Shown piece by piece: positions 43,601-55,135 of a stretch of DNA of 64,000 bases. This DNA is from Fusarium oxysporum f. sp. lycopersici 4287. Its lineage: Eukaryota > Ascomycota > Sordariomycetes > Hypocreales > Nectriaceae. The first letter of the stretch is position 1; every line of letters starts with the position of its first letter. Below the pieces are notes generated by a model that was not told the DNA's origin, did no database searches, and saw only the letters and a program-made list of their open reading frames with translations. The position numbers and the translations under genes were made by a program. The stretch covers positions 1,581,073 to 1,645,072 of the forward strand of contig NC_030992.1 of the NCBI RefSeq assembly GCF_000149955.1. Direction: 5' to 3'.

Positions 43601-46600
43601 TTCTCGCCCAACTTAAGGGACTGTAAGTGAGCGGCCGCTGTCGCAATCAATGTTCCTGATTTGACGTACTGACTCCACGTGCTGCTGTCACTGCTACTGG
43701 TATACGGTTTTTTGTGTTGCTCGGACCCAAAAAGACTAACTTCTCATACGGTCACAATCCAACATGATCTGCCGGTAATAAGAGATAATAGACAATTCAT
43801 CTGGAAAAGGAAATCAGTTCGCTTCGGCTATTAACCAACGGACTAAGATGCCCGATTCTCACCCAGGATTGATTTTTCGGGCTTCTGAAGACCAGAGGCG
43901 TTCGTCTGACAGGGGTGGGAGGATGCGCAAGACGAAAGCAAGGGGGGGAAACAAAGCTTAAGACTCAGATTGGTGGCAGGCAGCTGGATTTTAGTGGAGG
44001 CCAGTCCTACGTTTTCTGTCCTCTAGAGGGTAAGTAAGATCATGGGTACTGGGAAGTAAAGTTATCAACCACTTGAGCTAATCTGGAAGAAACTCATCTA
44101 CGATCTGCTATCCACTTTAGCCCGCTGATCTCTCTCGGGAAGTTCTAGGCCACCTACGCTTATTAGCATGAATCTCGACGCTAGGCTTTTCTGCGGAGAG
44201 CAGTCGAGTAGCTGAGTAGGTATAACGATGCAACGCATGGGAAAGACCTGGCTGGAGTACAGCGGGCGCAAATACCATGCAAATGTTTGACCTGGAGACT
44301 TAGCAGGAATTTTTTGTTTGATGAGAGTTGGTATCTGTGAAAAGCGCCATTCGTCTATTATCTAGCGGGTAGTGATGAGCCTTTTGGAATTGGCATCTCG
44401 ATCGTGCTATGATGGCTATAAAAATGGTGCTTCTCGGCTTAGGAAGGCAAGCCAATTTGTTGAATTTAGTGCGGGCCAAACTATCAACGGTTTTTTTATA
44501 CGGTTCTTATTAATCATGCCAGGACCTCAGCTTAACAGGGCAACTATTCACGCCTCTGGGCTCAGATGCACAAACTGGGTAGCTCACATTGCTGAAAGAG
44601 CCTTACCAGCTATCCTTATGACATATCATATTGGGTGTCTTGTTTGGGAAGATTCATCGCTGGCTTGATGGAGATATTTCGGAGCTTTCGTTCCACATTG
44701 GCGATGAAATTCCTGTGACGTTTTGATGACTTAAAAGATGCATATTTTATTCTTCGGCGAAGTGTGAGATGGGCTCTCTGTCCAAAGACGCTATTGTTGG
44801 ACCCTGGAGATGACATGCTAAACCTCTAGGCGAGAACACTGCTGATCTTTCGACGTCACGGGAAAGCATGCCTGCCTCTCGCCTCGACGGAGATTACATG
44901 GCTTTTGCGCTATGATGTTGATCACTTGTGGATGTCCCTGCATGAGGCTGAAAGCCGTTCATTCGACAGGTTGTAATACGATCTGATAATCGGTACACTG
45001 GTGTTCATTCTCTAGTTCACGCTTTTTCCAGTGGTCCTCACACCCAAACTTTGGTAAGCGTTATCATCAACAGTAACCGCAGCTTAACATCCACAGCGCC
45101 AGAGAGGTGGTTCGGCGAACTTGAACGTCTAGGCTGCTGTTGAAACACCACCAGCCATAAATACCATGCACAAGTGGCGTCTGGCCTTCGGTTATCAGAC
45201 CTGTCAGTTAGGGACGAAGTCTCTCCGACATGCATCGGTTCCAACAGTGCTTTCAGTAGTCAAACTTTAAAACACATCTACGACGCCTTGGTTCTCGTTC
45301 GGGTATCTCGTAAGTTTACCTGCGGCCGTATTGGCCCAGTCTCGCCTTGCTATGTCGAAGCCAACGGCGACGAGGTTGAGCGGCGTAAGGAATCAACGGT
45401 GGTGTTGGTTTGTTTGACGCAAGGGCCATGTTGTTCAAACGTCTGGAGAATCCTTGCTGCACTCTAGGACTAGGGAAATACATAGGTCCATTTGGATCGT
45501 CCCAGGCTGTTGTGGCAACCAAAAAGGCCCATGGTGCTTCTTCAACTACCGCAGAAGAACATGTCCTGCAGGGCAAAGCGGAACGGAACGGAGCGTCCAT
45601 CCAAGTTGTAGGAATCACTGCATTGTGGCGCCTGGAGTGCCATCATGGGAACCCACGGAGGTGGTTCGGCCATAGTAGAAGGGCAGAAGGACAAAGAGCC
45701 ATCTTCACAAGGCAGCCTGTTATAGGTCAGCCAAAAGCTAACTGTTCACGAGAAGCACAAGACGAATTCCATATTAGATACGGATGCCACTACCGGGTCG
45801 TGGTATTCCCGGGCCATGGAGCCATATCAACGTCACAAGCATGCAACAGCTCAGTGTCATTGGGTGAGTCAACTTCCAGTGTGTTCCACCATGTCGATCT
45901 TAAATCATGCCTCCAGCAATCCACGATACTCTGTCAGATCTGGTAGGGCCGGTCAATATCCTGACCATCAACTTTTAGGTTCAAGTTGATTTCATCAGTT
46001 CGCACCCTTAACACGATCGCTTACCAAGCTGAAGCGCCCTCATAAGTGGCTTGTTGTGCCGCATGCCTAAACTTGTGGAGCTTCGCGGCTGATATCTCGC
46101 TCTTTTGGAGATAGCATTCTCCGAATTAGATCCTTTGCAGACTGCCTCTCGGGCCCTAAGAACGAGATGAACTATTCATCATGTATAGACGGCTGGCTAC
46201 GCATGTTACTACGTAGATGAACTGTGGCTCTGAGCCATACAAGTTTGCATGGGCGTGAACAGCGGGGTTGACCCCTGGGAATACTTGTTATTATACTTTA
46301 CGATGCATAAGAGCTGAAACCGCCATATCCTTGGCAATGGGAATAAACACATACCCAGAAACTACCAAGAAATGGCCAGGTCGATGGAATGAGGGCACCA
46401 TGGGTAACGAGCCTTGGCATATTGTAAACAAATGGAACTCGGGGTGAGATGTTCACGGTCGGTATGCAAAGAGACTTGATGCCTCTGATTAGGATACCAA
46501 AAACAAACAGTTAGAGTGTATTAGGACTTGCTCATCTAAAGCTGGTCCGGGATTTCCATCATCTAAAACTGAGGTCTCAGGTCCTCTTGTCCCCCCCCCC

Positions 46601-46977
46601 CCCAAAAAAAAAAAAAAAAAAAACGTATCTAATTACATCACGTGTAAAACGTCACTACCGGTACACGCCAGGAACAGGAGATTCATCATGGTTTACCACG
46701 TGACGAGATGGAATAATGGCGAATCTGTAAGTCTGAGGTTAGGTTCTTTTCCATGGATTCAATGGGTTCACAGCACTTGACCCAGAGCTTCCGAATGGAG
46801 GAGAAAGTCGCGGGCTAATTTTCTCTTAAACCAATAGGCTCATGGAGATGCGAGCTAAGCGCTGATGATGTGCCCCGCGTAGGCGCTTACGGTCAAACTG
46901 GCCACAGAGCTCATTGAGCCAGGGGCCGATGACTTGATTGGGCATGATCTTGAATGAAACAGCCTGCATTCTGCAGC
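40697..46977. other. Gene-poor segment, about 6.3 kb
   Basis: I find no convincing gene across this stretch. Open frames such as 41337-41756, 43034-43429, 44372-44668 and 45410-45946 have no recognisable domains and are interrupted in every alternative frame. No tRNA, LTR or transposase was recognised. It contains the C13A20 tract at 46591-46623. It may contain decayed genes (see findings). Confidence 0.45.
46591..46623. repeat. Homopolymer junction C13 followed by A20
   Basis: Thirteen C (46591-46603) run straight into twenty A (46604-46623). It is either slippage-prone satellite DNA or the poly(A) end of an old retro-inserted sequence; no target-site duplication is obvious. Confidence 0.8.
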
Positions 46978-47157
46978 CTATGTCGCATCTGTTGTATGAA
47001 TAGCAGGAACTTGGTCTTTTGGGACGCGGCCGTTTCGTTTCGATGGTGAGACAGGCAAATGCCGAAACAATATTGAAAGGCATATGGCAAGAAATATGTA
47101 GATGATAAGACTTTCTCTAAAGTTCTGTAGCTTTTTCCGTCCGGGTATCTCCAACAT
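46978..47157 (-). CDS. Possible small membrane protein or truncated gene start
   Basis: From ATG 47157 (minus) 59 codons read MLEIPGRKKLQNFRESL then a hydrophobic span LIIYIFLAICLSILF and a basic, Pro-rich end. This is the pattern of a signal-anchor N-terminus. It stops at TAG 46980-46978. Another frame continues with plausible protein (MPNQVIGPWLNELCGQFDRK) down to 46826, which could mean a frameshift. It would be divergent from the AIM24-like gene with about 220 bp between starts. It may also be chance. Confidence 0.25.
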   Translation of the reverse strand: MLEIPGRKKLQNFRESLIIYIFLAICLSILFRHLPVSPSKRNGRVPKDQVPAIHTTDAT

Positions 47158-47374
47158 CAAACCCCAAGACTCAAGTATCGTGGTAGATGGAACCCGATAT
47201 CAATGCGGGGCTAGCCTAGCTTGGCACATGTTACGGGCGGCTAAAGGAAGCAGAGTCGAGCTGTCCTAAGAGGGCTCTCTCAGGGTCCGAACATTTTTCT
47301 CCTTTCTTCATTTTATCCTCCAGTTCAGAAGCTCTTGTATTCTTTAACGTATTGTAGTATTGTTCCTATAAGTT

Positions 47375-48941
47375 ATGGCGAGCCAGCAGCATTACCACCC
47401 TCGTAGGTCCACATCGAGTTTTATATCATGACAACGAAACTGATCATGACACCTCAATAGCTCCGCCCGGCGCGACACAGAGCTCACCAGGTTCGCAAAG
47501 CTCTCTACAAAGACCATTTGGCAAAGCTGACCATACAATCTCTGGATAGCTCCTCAGCCGCAGCAACAGCAACATCAATATGCGCTGCCACCCACCTCTC
47601 CTCCGGCTAATCGCACACAATTCTATCCTCCTCCACCTCAGCCTCAACCTCAGCCTGGACAGGCTGTGAACTACCCTCCTCCTCCTCAACATACACCATC
47701 TCCCCAAGTTCCCCACCAGCCGACGCCGATTCACTATCCGGCTCCTCCCCAGGCTCAGCAGCAGACTCCCTCTCCACAAGCCAAGCATCACTCTCATAGT
47801 TCCTCTCAGGGCTACTATCCTCCTCCTCCAACTTCGGCACCAGCGTATCAACAGCACTTTCAGCACAACCTGCCTCAGACAACACCTCCACCCCCGCAGA
47901 ATCAGTATCATGCGCCGGGCCAACAGAGCAATTTGGCCATGAGGCCTGGGCCAACTCCTCCAGTAGCGACTCCTCCAGCAGCGACTCCCCAGTCTACTCA
48001 GCAGAACTTTGAACCGCCCCCGCCAGTATCCTCTTTGGATGAGAACCAATATCCCATTGAGAAGCCCAAGCAGGAGCCGGAACAGCAGCCTGGAACAGCA
48101 GTTGCAATGACTGTGTCTGGGGCGCCTGAGGCAGGTCAATTCGTTGGGGCAGTGGCCACATCTGATGACGTTGGAACATTCAATGGTGGCAGCTACCGTA
48201 TTAGTCACCGCGATACCAACACAATTCTCACTATCCAGCTCGCAATGGGCTGCCCCATGACTGGCAAGCCAGGTGCAATGATCGCCATGTCTCCCTCAGT
48301 TACTCTGAAAGGCCAAATCAAGTTCAGCATGAAGAAGATGATCACCGGAGGTGACATGTCAAGTTCGACATATATTGGTCCAGGAGAGATTCTTCTTGCG
48401 CCCCACAGCCTTGGTGATATCACTACCCTTCGCCTCACTGGCAAGGAAGCCTGGTCCGTAGGCCACGATGCATTTTTAGCTTGTACCCAGGGTGTTATAA
48501 AAGACTTCAAGAGACAGGGACTGGGCAAGGCTATGTTCAGTGGCGAGGGTCTCTGGGTTTATAAGATCAGTGGTGTAGGGTTGTTGTGGGTTTCGAGTTT
48601 CGGTGCCATCATTCATAAAACAGTAGGTTTCTTGAATACGTTTCTCTTATCAGGTGCTAACGTATGAACTAGCTTGTCGAGGGGGAGAAGTACATCGTGG
48701 ATAATGGACATCTGATAGCCTGGAACTGCAAGTACGTAATGGAGCGTGTTGCCTCTGGAGGTATCATCTCAGGCATTGCTTCCGCAGAGGGTTTGGTTTG
48801 TAAATTCACTGGTCCTGGAACGGTCTACATGCAAACCCGGAACTCGGTGAGTGATTTGTCTGTCTGTGGTCCTTTCTGTCACTAACAATATTACAGAGGG
48901 CGTTTGCTGCTTTCATGGGTGGGCAGCAGTATCAGGGATAA
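47375..48941 (+). CDS. AIM24: AIM24-family (TRAP-like fold) protein with proline-rich N-terminus
   Basis: There are five exons: 47375-47402, 47461-47490, 47550-48622, 48673-48846 and 48897-48941, about 449 residues. The first two exons are only 28 and 30 nt, but joining them gives an uninterrupted [21 protein letters not shown] that flows into the Pro/Gln-rich frame of exon 3; intron 2 has a weak donor (GTTCGC) and a good CTGAC branch. Residues 20-205 are Pro/Gln/His-rich low complexity. The AIM24 domain follows (about 215-445): [80 protein letters not shown]24 in yeast is mitochondrial and supports MICOS and cristae; related proteins lacking a presequence are common in fungi, so location here is open. 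Confidence 0.82.
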
Positions 48942-50126
48942 TTGTTTCGTGAAATCATGAAGAGCATGTTAAAGCGAGTGCTTACCTATTATTTGTGTAG
49001 TGTTTATTCTTCTTGGGCTATTCTGGGTTTTCATTTCACTGGGTTGCTGGCCATCTCTGGATACCTCTAATTACCTAGGTGCCTATCTAAGCACTTTGCC
49101 TGGTTCCGCTCACAAGCATGTGTCTAAGGTATCAGAGTTTCCCATACGTTGCGATTTCTACTTTGGTACAAAGCCTTTGTACCTTTCTGCCCGTGCCGGT
49201 GCTCGATGCTCCCTCCTTCTTGAATCAGTTCTGTCACCCAGTTGAATTTTAAGTCTGAGGGAAAGAGTCCTTCTGGGGTAGCAAGAACAGACAAATGCAT
49301 TGCACTTAAGTTCTTTCTCCACTATGTATGATTACTCTAATCGCACCTTCCACATTCTCAGCATTGCTACCAAAGTAGTCATTTCACGACCCCCCTCACG
49401 TATTTGCTGTTTTCCTTCTTCACCACCATAGGTAGCTTGGCCTTCATTTGCAAGACAGCCAAACGCCCCTTTTTGGACAATCTATCCCGCTATACGCAGC
49501 ATTAAGACAACTTGTCTATGGCAAAGACGCCTGAGCAAAAGCGAATTCACTTGTCAGCGATCGTCCCCGAAGCTTATCAAGTTCCCCTTTTTGGCACCCC
49601 GTCTCTGAGGCAAGCTTAGCACCTTTGCCGCGAAGCGCCTGGCCACGCAGTTTCGCTTTTACGAGTTTCGATTGCATTGCTCGTATCTTCTTATCAGTAT
49701 GTTGCCCTGAAAGTTACCGACCGGTTCACTCTTATGACTTGGGATCTTGGTTGTCTGATACAAGAATCGAGACTGACACCCAATGTAGGCACCACTCACA
49801 GTTTCCTCTGCCGAGGCTACAACTTTGGGTTGAGACTCCCCTTGGTTTTCTGGTGAACTGAAAGAAATGCCTTACGACAAATAGAATCGACAGGCTAAAA
49901 ACTTTAAATTCGAGACGCATGCACTGCTGACTATCAAGAAGACGCGCAGAGGACTCACTAGTATACTACTAAGCACTTGTTCTGTGTTTATATAGAAGCA
50001 TACGGCATTTCTAACACTGGAAACCATTGGCAGACTATCTGCTCATGATCCAAGTTGATTAAGATTCGTGGTGCATCTGACAATCCCCGGTCAACACATT
50101 GAGGCGCTCAAGATTCAAATTTCGGC
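48942..50126. other. Intergenic region, 1.2 kb
   Basis: This holds the 3' end of the AIM24-like gene and the promoter of the next. Nothing else is seen. Confidence 0.45.
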
Positions 50127-52058
50127 ATGTCCTTCGAAAAGAGGATTCGAAGCCGAATGGCTCAATCCGTCATCTCAACTGACACAACCGCTGACGATTC
50201 TTTTGAGGAATGGTATTCAGCACCATCTCTTTCGCGGAGGGAATACTCGGAAGAGAACTTCGCAAGTTCAAAGTTTGCTGAAGCAATGAACAACCCAGAC
50301 TGGCGTCGTCGACGCGATGGATTCAGTGTTTCTGACGTTACTGACACAACCAACAGCACAAATCAAGCCAGCCCACATAGTCGCGAGGTTCCCAACAACA
50401 GTACAGAAGGAGCGTATATCTCCCCTATGAGGAATGGAAACATATCTCCATGGACTTTCATTGGCAATTCCAATCAATTCCAACCTTGTCTTTGCGGTCC
50501 TGAGACTGATATCAAGGACTCAAACGTGTCTTCTACCAACCAAGAACATGGAGGTCTAGACCATGATAATGTGCAGCCAGTTGATACCATGAGTGGACTT
50601 TGTACTATCCGGCTTAACGTCGACCTAGCCGGTGGCCACTACAAGGATCGCCAACTCCGCGTTCTTCAGGTCTCACCCCTTCCCTCTTATGCTGCCAGCA
50701 CACAGAAGCATAGAACGGCAGTCCAGAGCATTGATCGAGAGGCTCCTATTGCCTACGTGCAACGTGTAGTAAAAAATCAGCGAAGAACTACGCAAGAAGC
50801 TGATAACCCACAAGTGGAAAGACGCCGAACTCCTCACCATATTTTCCCCACAGAGGCCGGAAATGAAAGTGAACTCGACAAAGAAAGGACCGACAGGGCC
50901 AGGCAAGCTGTGCTGAAGGACCCAGCTGTTGCCAACATCGCACATGCAAAATCCCAACCAAAGGTACTCAGTGGCCTGTCATCACCAACTGAGCAAACCA
51001 GAAAGAGCGAAGAACTCGAACGCAGAAAAGCGGCTTTCATGAAAATTCTGCAGAAGCTCCAGCAAGGGTCAAAACATGAGACTGAAAACACAAAGAGAGA
51101 TACAAACAGACCTTTTATCGGCCATGGTTGTCCTTGGAGCCCAAAATCAAGCCAGCAGCCGAGCCAATCTACACAACAAAGCTCTGATTCCGGTATTGGC
51201 TCTCTTTATAGCGACCCCCCGAGAAATAAGGACTCATCTAATGACTCTGGAATCCGTATTGATTCCGATGTCCTCACACATGGGTTGAACCCTAGGGCAA
51301 GGGAATTCCTCTCATTCAAAAGAAGTTTCCCAGCAGCACCGCAAAGTCAGGGAATTATCAACTTTCCAGAAGACGAGGTTTCTAAGAGTATGGAGCTAAG
51401 TCAAAGTGAGACTCGAAACGAAGACACTGTTAGAAACACCGTCAAGACCGCACCACATAACATGAACGACATTTCTGTTCCCGTACTACAGTCAGACATT
51501 GGTGCCAACAGTACAGAGAGTACATCCGTTCCAGGGGGAACTACAGCCGATACAACCAAACAAGATCCAGGAGAGTTCAACTACTCGTCAAAGATATCGC
51601 CGCCTGCCAAGTTTGGATTCCCAGGGGGTGCTTGTGGCCCTCCAGTGCGAAATATCCTCACCCCTGGAGTGCTACCTGGTCTTGGGCTTGGAATCCTGCC
51701 GACGCCTGCCACGTTCGGCAATACGCCGAGCCTAGCAATATTTGGTCCTCTTCTACAACAGTATCCTGTTGCATCAGGTCACTTTATGGGCACTTATGCA
51801 GCGCCTCAGATTCTCTTTAACTCAACGCTGGGAAGTAGTTGTTTTCAAGCTCGCCCACACCCTGTTCCCAAACCGACAAACCCTGACCCAATTCAGCAGC
51901 AACAATATGAAGAATACATTGAATGGCGTAAAGCACATGAGCCTGGATACGCACTTGCATGCAAAGGTCGGCAACAACGCCGTGCCCAACGTGGTTCAGC
52001 AACGCAACATGTATCAATGCATCACGCTTCGTGCGAAGGTTCTCAAATGGTTCAGTGA
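50127..52058 (+). CDS. Unidentified hydrophilic protein, 643 residues
   Basis: A single exon from ATG 50127; an alternative start is Met 11. Ser/Thr/Asn/Gln-rich throughout with no signal peptide. There is a short helical, probably coiled segment EELERRKAAFMKILQKLQQ (about 295-313), a moderately hydrophobic Gly/Pro-rich part (FGFPGGACGPPVRNILTPG to LPGLGLGILPTPATFG, about 495-535), and a conserved-looking C-terminal stretch QQQYEEYIEWRKAHEPGYAL (about 590-610) before a basic end. I do not recognise a domain or ortholog. The length of the open frame in DNA of about 47% GC argues that it is a real gene. Confidence 0.7.
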   Translation: MSFEKRIRSRMAQSVISTDTTADDSFEEWYSAPSLSRREYSEENFASSKFAEAMNNPDWRRRRDGFSVSDVTDTTNSTNQASPHSREVPNNSTEGAYISPMRNGNISPWTFIGNSNQFQPCLCGPETDIKDSNVSSTNQEHGGLDHDNVQPVDTMSGLCTIRLNVDLAGGHYKDRQLRVLQVSPLPSYAASTQKHRTAVQSIDREAPIAYVQRVVKNQRRTTQEADNPQVERRRTPHHIFPTEAGNESELDKERTDRARQAVLKDPAVANIAHAKSQPKVLSGLSSPTEQTRKSEELERRKAAFMKILQKLQQGSKHETENTKRDTNRPFIGHGCPWSPKSSQQPSQSTQQSSDSGIGSLYSDPPRNKDSSNDSGIRIDSDVLTHGLNPRAREFLSFKRSFPAAPQSQGIINFPEDEVSKSMELSQSETRNEDTVRNTVKTAPHNMNDISVPVLQSDIGANSTESTSVPGGTTADTTKQDPGEFNYSSKISPPAKFGFPGGACGPPVRNILTPGVLPGLGLGILPTPATFGNTPSLAIFGPLLQQYPVASGHFMGTYAAPQILFNSTLGSSCFQARPHPVPKPTNPDPIQQQQYEEYIEWRKAHEPGYALACKGRQQRRAQRGSATQHVSMHHASCEGSQMVQ

Positions 52059-53419
52059 TTAGTTTGGATGATGAAATGTGGAGAGAAACGTCAAGAAGAA
52101 AAGAAAATGCTCTGTGATCTGCAACTCTATCTTTGTGCAAACCAAGCACGACCAGGCCAAAAGTCTTCCTGACTCCATCACCAAAACTCACCAGTTGAGA
52201 GGGGAACAACTCGAGAACATTGACTTCTTGCTTACAAGTTGAATATGTTTGAGTTTCAAACTTATATCTAAGTGCTCGAGTTGCCCTCCTTCAATAGCAG
52301 GGCTAGGCTTACGTTGATCAGCCGAAGATTGAAACCCCAAATGGGTGTATGCTAATACGAATAAAGAGGCTGCTGTTATTCATTATATGGCATCCATAAT
52401 GATGGCTAGGGGTAAATAAGCCGGGCTGCTTTTCACCAGCCATAGATCAATGATTGATCAACATTATCAAAGTTTGAAGAAGCGGTAGTACATATCAAGA
52501 ACAGGCAATTAGATACTTGCATGGTACGGTTATAGGACAGGGGAATAATGATAGAGTATTAAATAGCCAAACTCAAGAAGAATGCACTTCGAACGGGTCA
52601 GAATAGCCTCTAATTCACGTCGTACTAGAATGAACTGCATATGCTGCCATCTCTGACATACGAACTGCGATCATTAACTCTCCAACGAAGGTTGAGTATG
52701 ATCTACAGGAATATTGCCTGGAATTGAAACAGGCGGTGTTGTAGAAAGACTGGTAGAAATCCAGCGTTGAGGAGAACAAAGCCGGATATTGATTCCTCTG
52801 AATGCTAAACAGGAACCCTAGTCATATTGAGCCCAAGGCGCAGTGGCAGTGACATCCCGGTCTACTGAAAGTTCAGAGCTCCGATTTTCCAAGGCACAAT
52901 GGGGTATGGTGTAGCGAGTCTGCTAACAGAGAAGTGAGTACTCCCATGTTTACCAGTACAGGGGATATCCCAAAAAGCCGAGCTACGGTAAGGCCTCCGT
53001 AGCTTTGACAAAGTAGGATACTCTTTGCAGTCGGGAAATGAGCATACATATACATGCGGCGAGGCTTTGATTTCCACCTGAAGTGGTCAATGTTACGACA
53101 ATGGGATCAACAAACTCCTATTAATTCTTGCATTCATTCCCTCCTCGTATCCATTGCCTGTGTAAGACAGAACATGAATCCAGTCCGATATAAAAAATCA
53201 TCATAGTTCGGAACCTGTATATATACGACGGTGATATAATAATTGAAGAAACGCCAAGAGAAAACCTTGAATACCCAATACGTTGTTCGCAGCTCTTCAT
53301 CATTACGACCCCAATTTGCAGATATACCAAAACGCAGTTGCGACACCAGTTCGTGAAATGCAAAACTCACAAAGATCGAGAAACAATGCAGTGATTGTAT
53401 GAAGCCAATCGCATGACTT
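52059..53419. other. Convergent intergenic region, 1.4 kb
   Basis: This is the 3' flank between the unidentified gene (+) and the first C2H2 gene (-). Small open frames at 52862-53077 and 53121-53463 overlap stop-rich AT sequence. No other feature is seen. Confidence 0.45.
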
Positions 53420-55135
53420 CTAGCATTCTTCACCTTCTGCATCCTCATCCAGGCCCTCGTCATGAACGCTGGTTAGCCTTGATAACTCGGTCTTAGCCGC
53501 CTTAAGCGGTTGACATGTCTCCCACCCTCCGCTAGTGGACACAATAACACGGACGTTGGGGTGAGAAGCCCATTCCGTGAGAGCCTCGTCGTTTGTACCC
53601 CCGAAAACGACATGTGGCTCCTCATTCTTGGCAGCACGCTCAAGGTGAACAGCGACATGCTCCATTCGGTCATCCCAAGTCTTATGGCCGTTATTGAAGA
53701 CTTTTGTGCAGCCCTTAGCTGGGCAATGCATGTAGTCTGGCAATTTGCAACGCTGCCGGAACGCTTCCTCCTGTAACTTCTTCTCCTGGGCTAACCAGTC
53801 AGGGGGGAAGGTCTTGTTTTTCTTGTCAGCCTTGGCAACCTCTTCAGGTGCGTGCATCCGGCGTATGTGTTGTGTATAGAGGTCTTTTCTTTTAAAGACC
53901 CTGCAATGCGTAGCGGTACCCAAAACACATTTCAATGGGGTTGAAGAATATCCGCAGGCACCAGTTGTACAAAGCCAGTAGTGTAGGTTCAAATGCTGCG
54001 CCGAAACATGCCTTTTCCATTCGTTTTTGTTTGCAAAGGCGTGGTTACAGCCCGCAAAATGGAAGACGCAGATGAAAGGGCGAGTATGCATGGCATTGAT
54101 ATGTTTCTGTAATGATACGTCGTCGTTGAACACTTTCTGGCAGTGTAGGCACAATATGCTTTCACACGAGGAGAGTAGTTTCCGCGCTGTAGTACCGTGG
54201 GTAACAGTCCGTGATTTGGTAACCTTTCCTCTGCTAGCATTGGTAGTGGAACTTAGTCGTCTGGTGCGGCCACGTCGACTGCCACCTTTGGCATTTCGAG
54301 ATGACTTGGTTCTACAGTTGGGTCTGTATTCATCGTCACCATCGTCGCCATCGATAGTCTCAGCTTCGTTTTCGAAATTTACGTCCAGATCCATGTTGTC
54401 GGGATCAGGGTAGGCCGCCTTCGTATCGGCTTGAGGATATAATTCTGAAGATGAAGGGTCGAAAGTCGATGGAGAACTCGAGCTGTCGCCTTGGTAGATG
54501 GAATTGGGAGTGGCGCCGTCAAAATCTGCATTCATGTCGAGGGTGAAAGCATTAATCTCTTGCTCCTCTTTGATTCCAGAAACGGTTTGACTAGGTTCGA
54601 TGACAGCTGGGTTCACACATCCTTGTGGTACACTTGATAATCCGTAAAGGGAGACACTAGGTGATAGAGAGCCTGAACCAACAATGTTCGGGGACAAGAC
54701 TGCAACATCGGACGGCGTAGAAGGGCCTAGAGTGCTGACATGTGCATCATTATCTGTCCAATTGGGACTTTGTGGTCCACTCGCAGCTGATGATGGTTGA
54801 TAGGACATTGGAGAGCCCTGACGGACTTGTGAACTTTGATGAGGAGGACAACTCATATCAGGGTAAATTCCGGTACATCGAGTGCCTGGGGTATCAATGT
54901 TTGATGATGCGATGAAGTAGCTGCTCTGAGGCTCCTGCAGATACCTCTGCAGGCTGTTGGTGCCATAGTAGGTACCTTCGTGGCTGGCATAGGGTGCCGT
55001 ATGTTGAAGAAGGGGATCAATTTGGCAGGCGAAGTCTTGGTGATTGATTGAGTCAGGGCTGGGATAGGAGAAATAGCGTGTGTTAGATGAACATCTAGCT
55101 CCGTTGGTCCTCTCATAGGGTGATTGGAAAGTCAT
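53420..55135 (-). CDS. C2H2 zinc-finger protein, probable transcription factor
   Basis: A single exon of 571 residues from ATG 55135, in good context (CACCATGAC). The N-terminal 260 residues are Ser/Pro/Gln/Tyr-rich, with an acidic stretch (NMDLDVNFENEAETIDGDDG, about 245-265), as in activation regions. A basic Ser/Arg segment (about 270-310) may be a nuclear localisation signal. The zinc-finger block runs about 330-480: CLHCQKVFNDDVSLQKHINAMH, CVFHFAGCNHAFANKNEWKRHVSAQH, a longer module CTTGACGY … RVFKRKDLYTQHIRRMH, and CPAKGCTKVFNN … MEHVAVH. This run of irregular fingers is a common fungal arrangement. Target genes are unknown. Confidence 0.85.
   Translation of the reverse strand: MTFQSPYERTNGARCSSNTRYFSYPSPDSINHQDFACQIDPLLQHTAPYASHEGTYYGTNSLQRYLQEPQSSYFIASSNIDTPGTRCTGIYPDMSCPPHQSSQVRQGSPMSYQPSSAASGPQSPNWTDNDAHVSTLGPSTPSDVAVLSPNIVGSGSLSPSVSLYGLSSVPQGCVNPAVIEPSQTVSGIKEEQEINAFTLDMNADFDGATPNSIYQGDSSSSPSTFDPSSSELYPQADTKAAYPDPDNMDLDVNFENEAETIDGDDGDDEYRPNCRTKSSRNAKGGSRRGRTRRLSSTTNASRGKVTKSRTVTHGTTARKLLSSCESILCLHCQKVFNDDVSLQKHINAMHTRPFICVFHFAGCNHAFANKNEWKRHVSAQHLNLHYWLCTTGACGYSSTPLKCVLGTATHCRVFKRKDLYTQHIRRMHAPEEVAKADKKNKTFPPDWLAQEKKLQEEAFRQRCKLPDYMHCPAKGCTKVFNNGHKTWDDRMEHVAVHLERAAKNEEPHVVFGGTNDEALTEWASHPNVRVIVSTSGGWETCQPLKAAKTELSRLTSVHDEGLDEDAEGEEC

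Noticed and set aside
45410..45946. 178-codon plus open frame as a gene
   Set aside because: No domain, signal or conserved-looking motif; short protein-like pieces appear on the other strand instead.
47444..48208. 254-codon minus-strand open frame, Arg/Leu-rich
   Set aside because: It is antisense to the Pro/Gln-rich exon 3 of the AIM24-like gene and its composition is simply the complement of proline codons.
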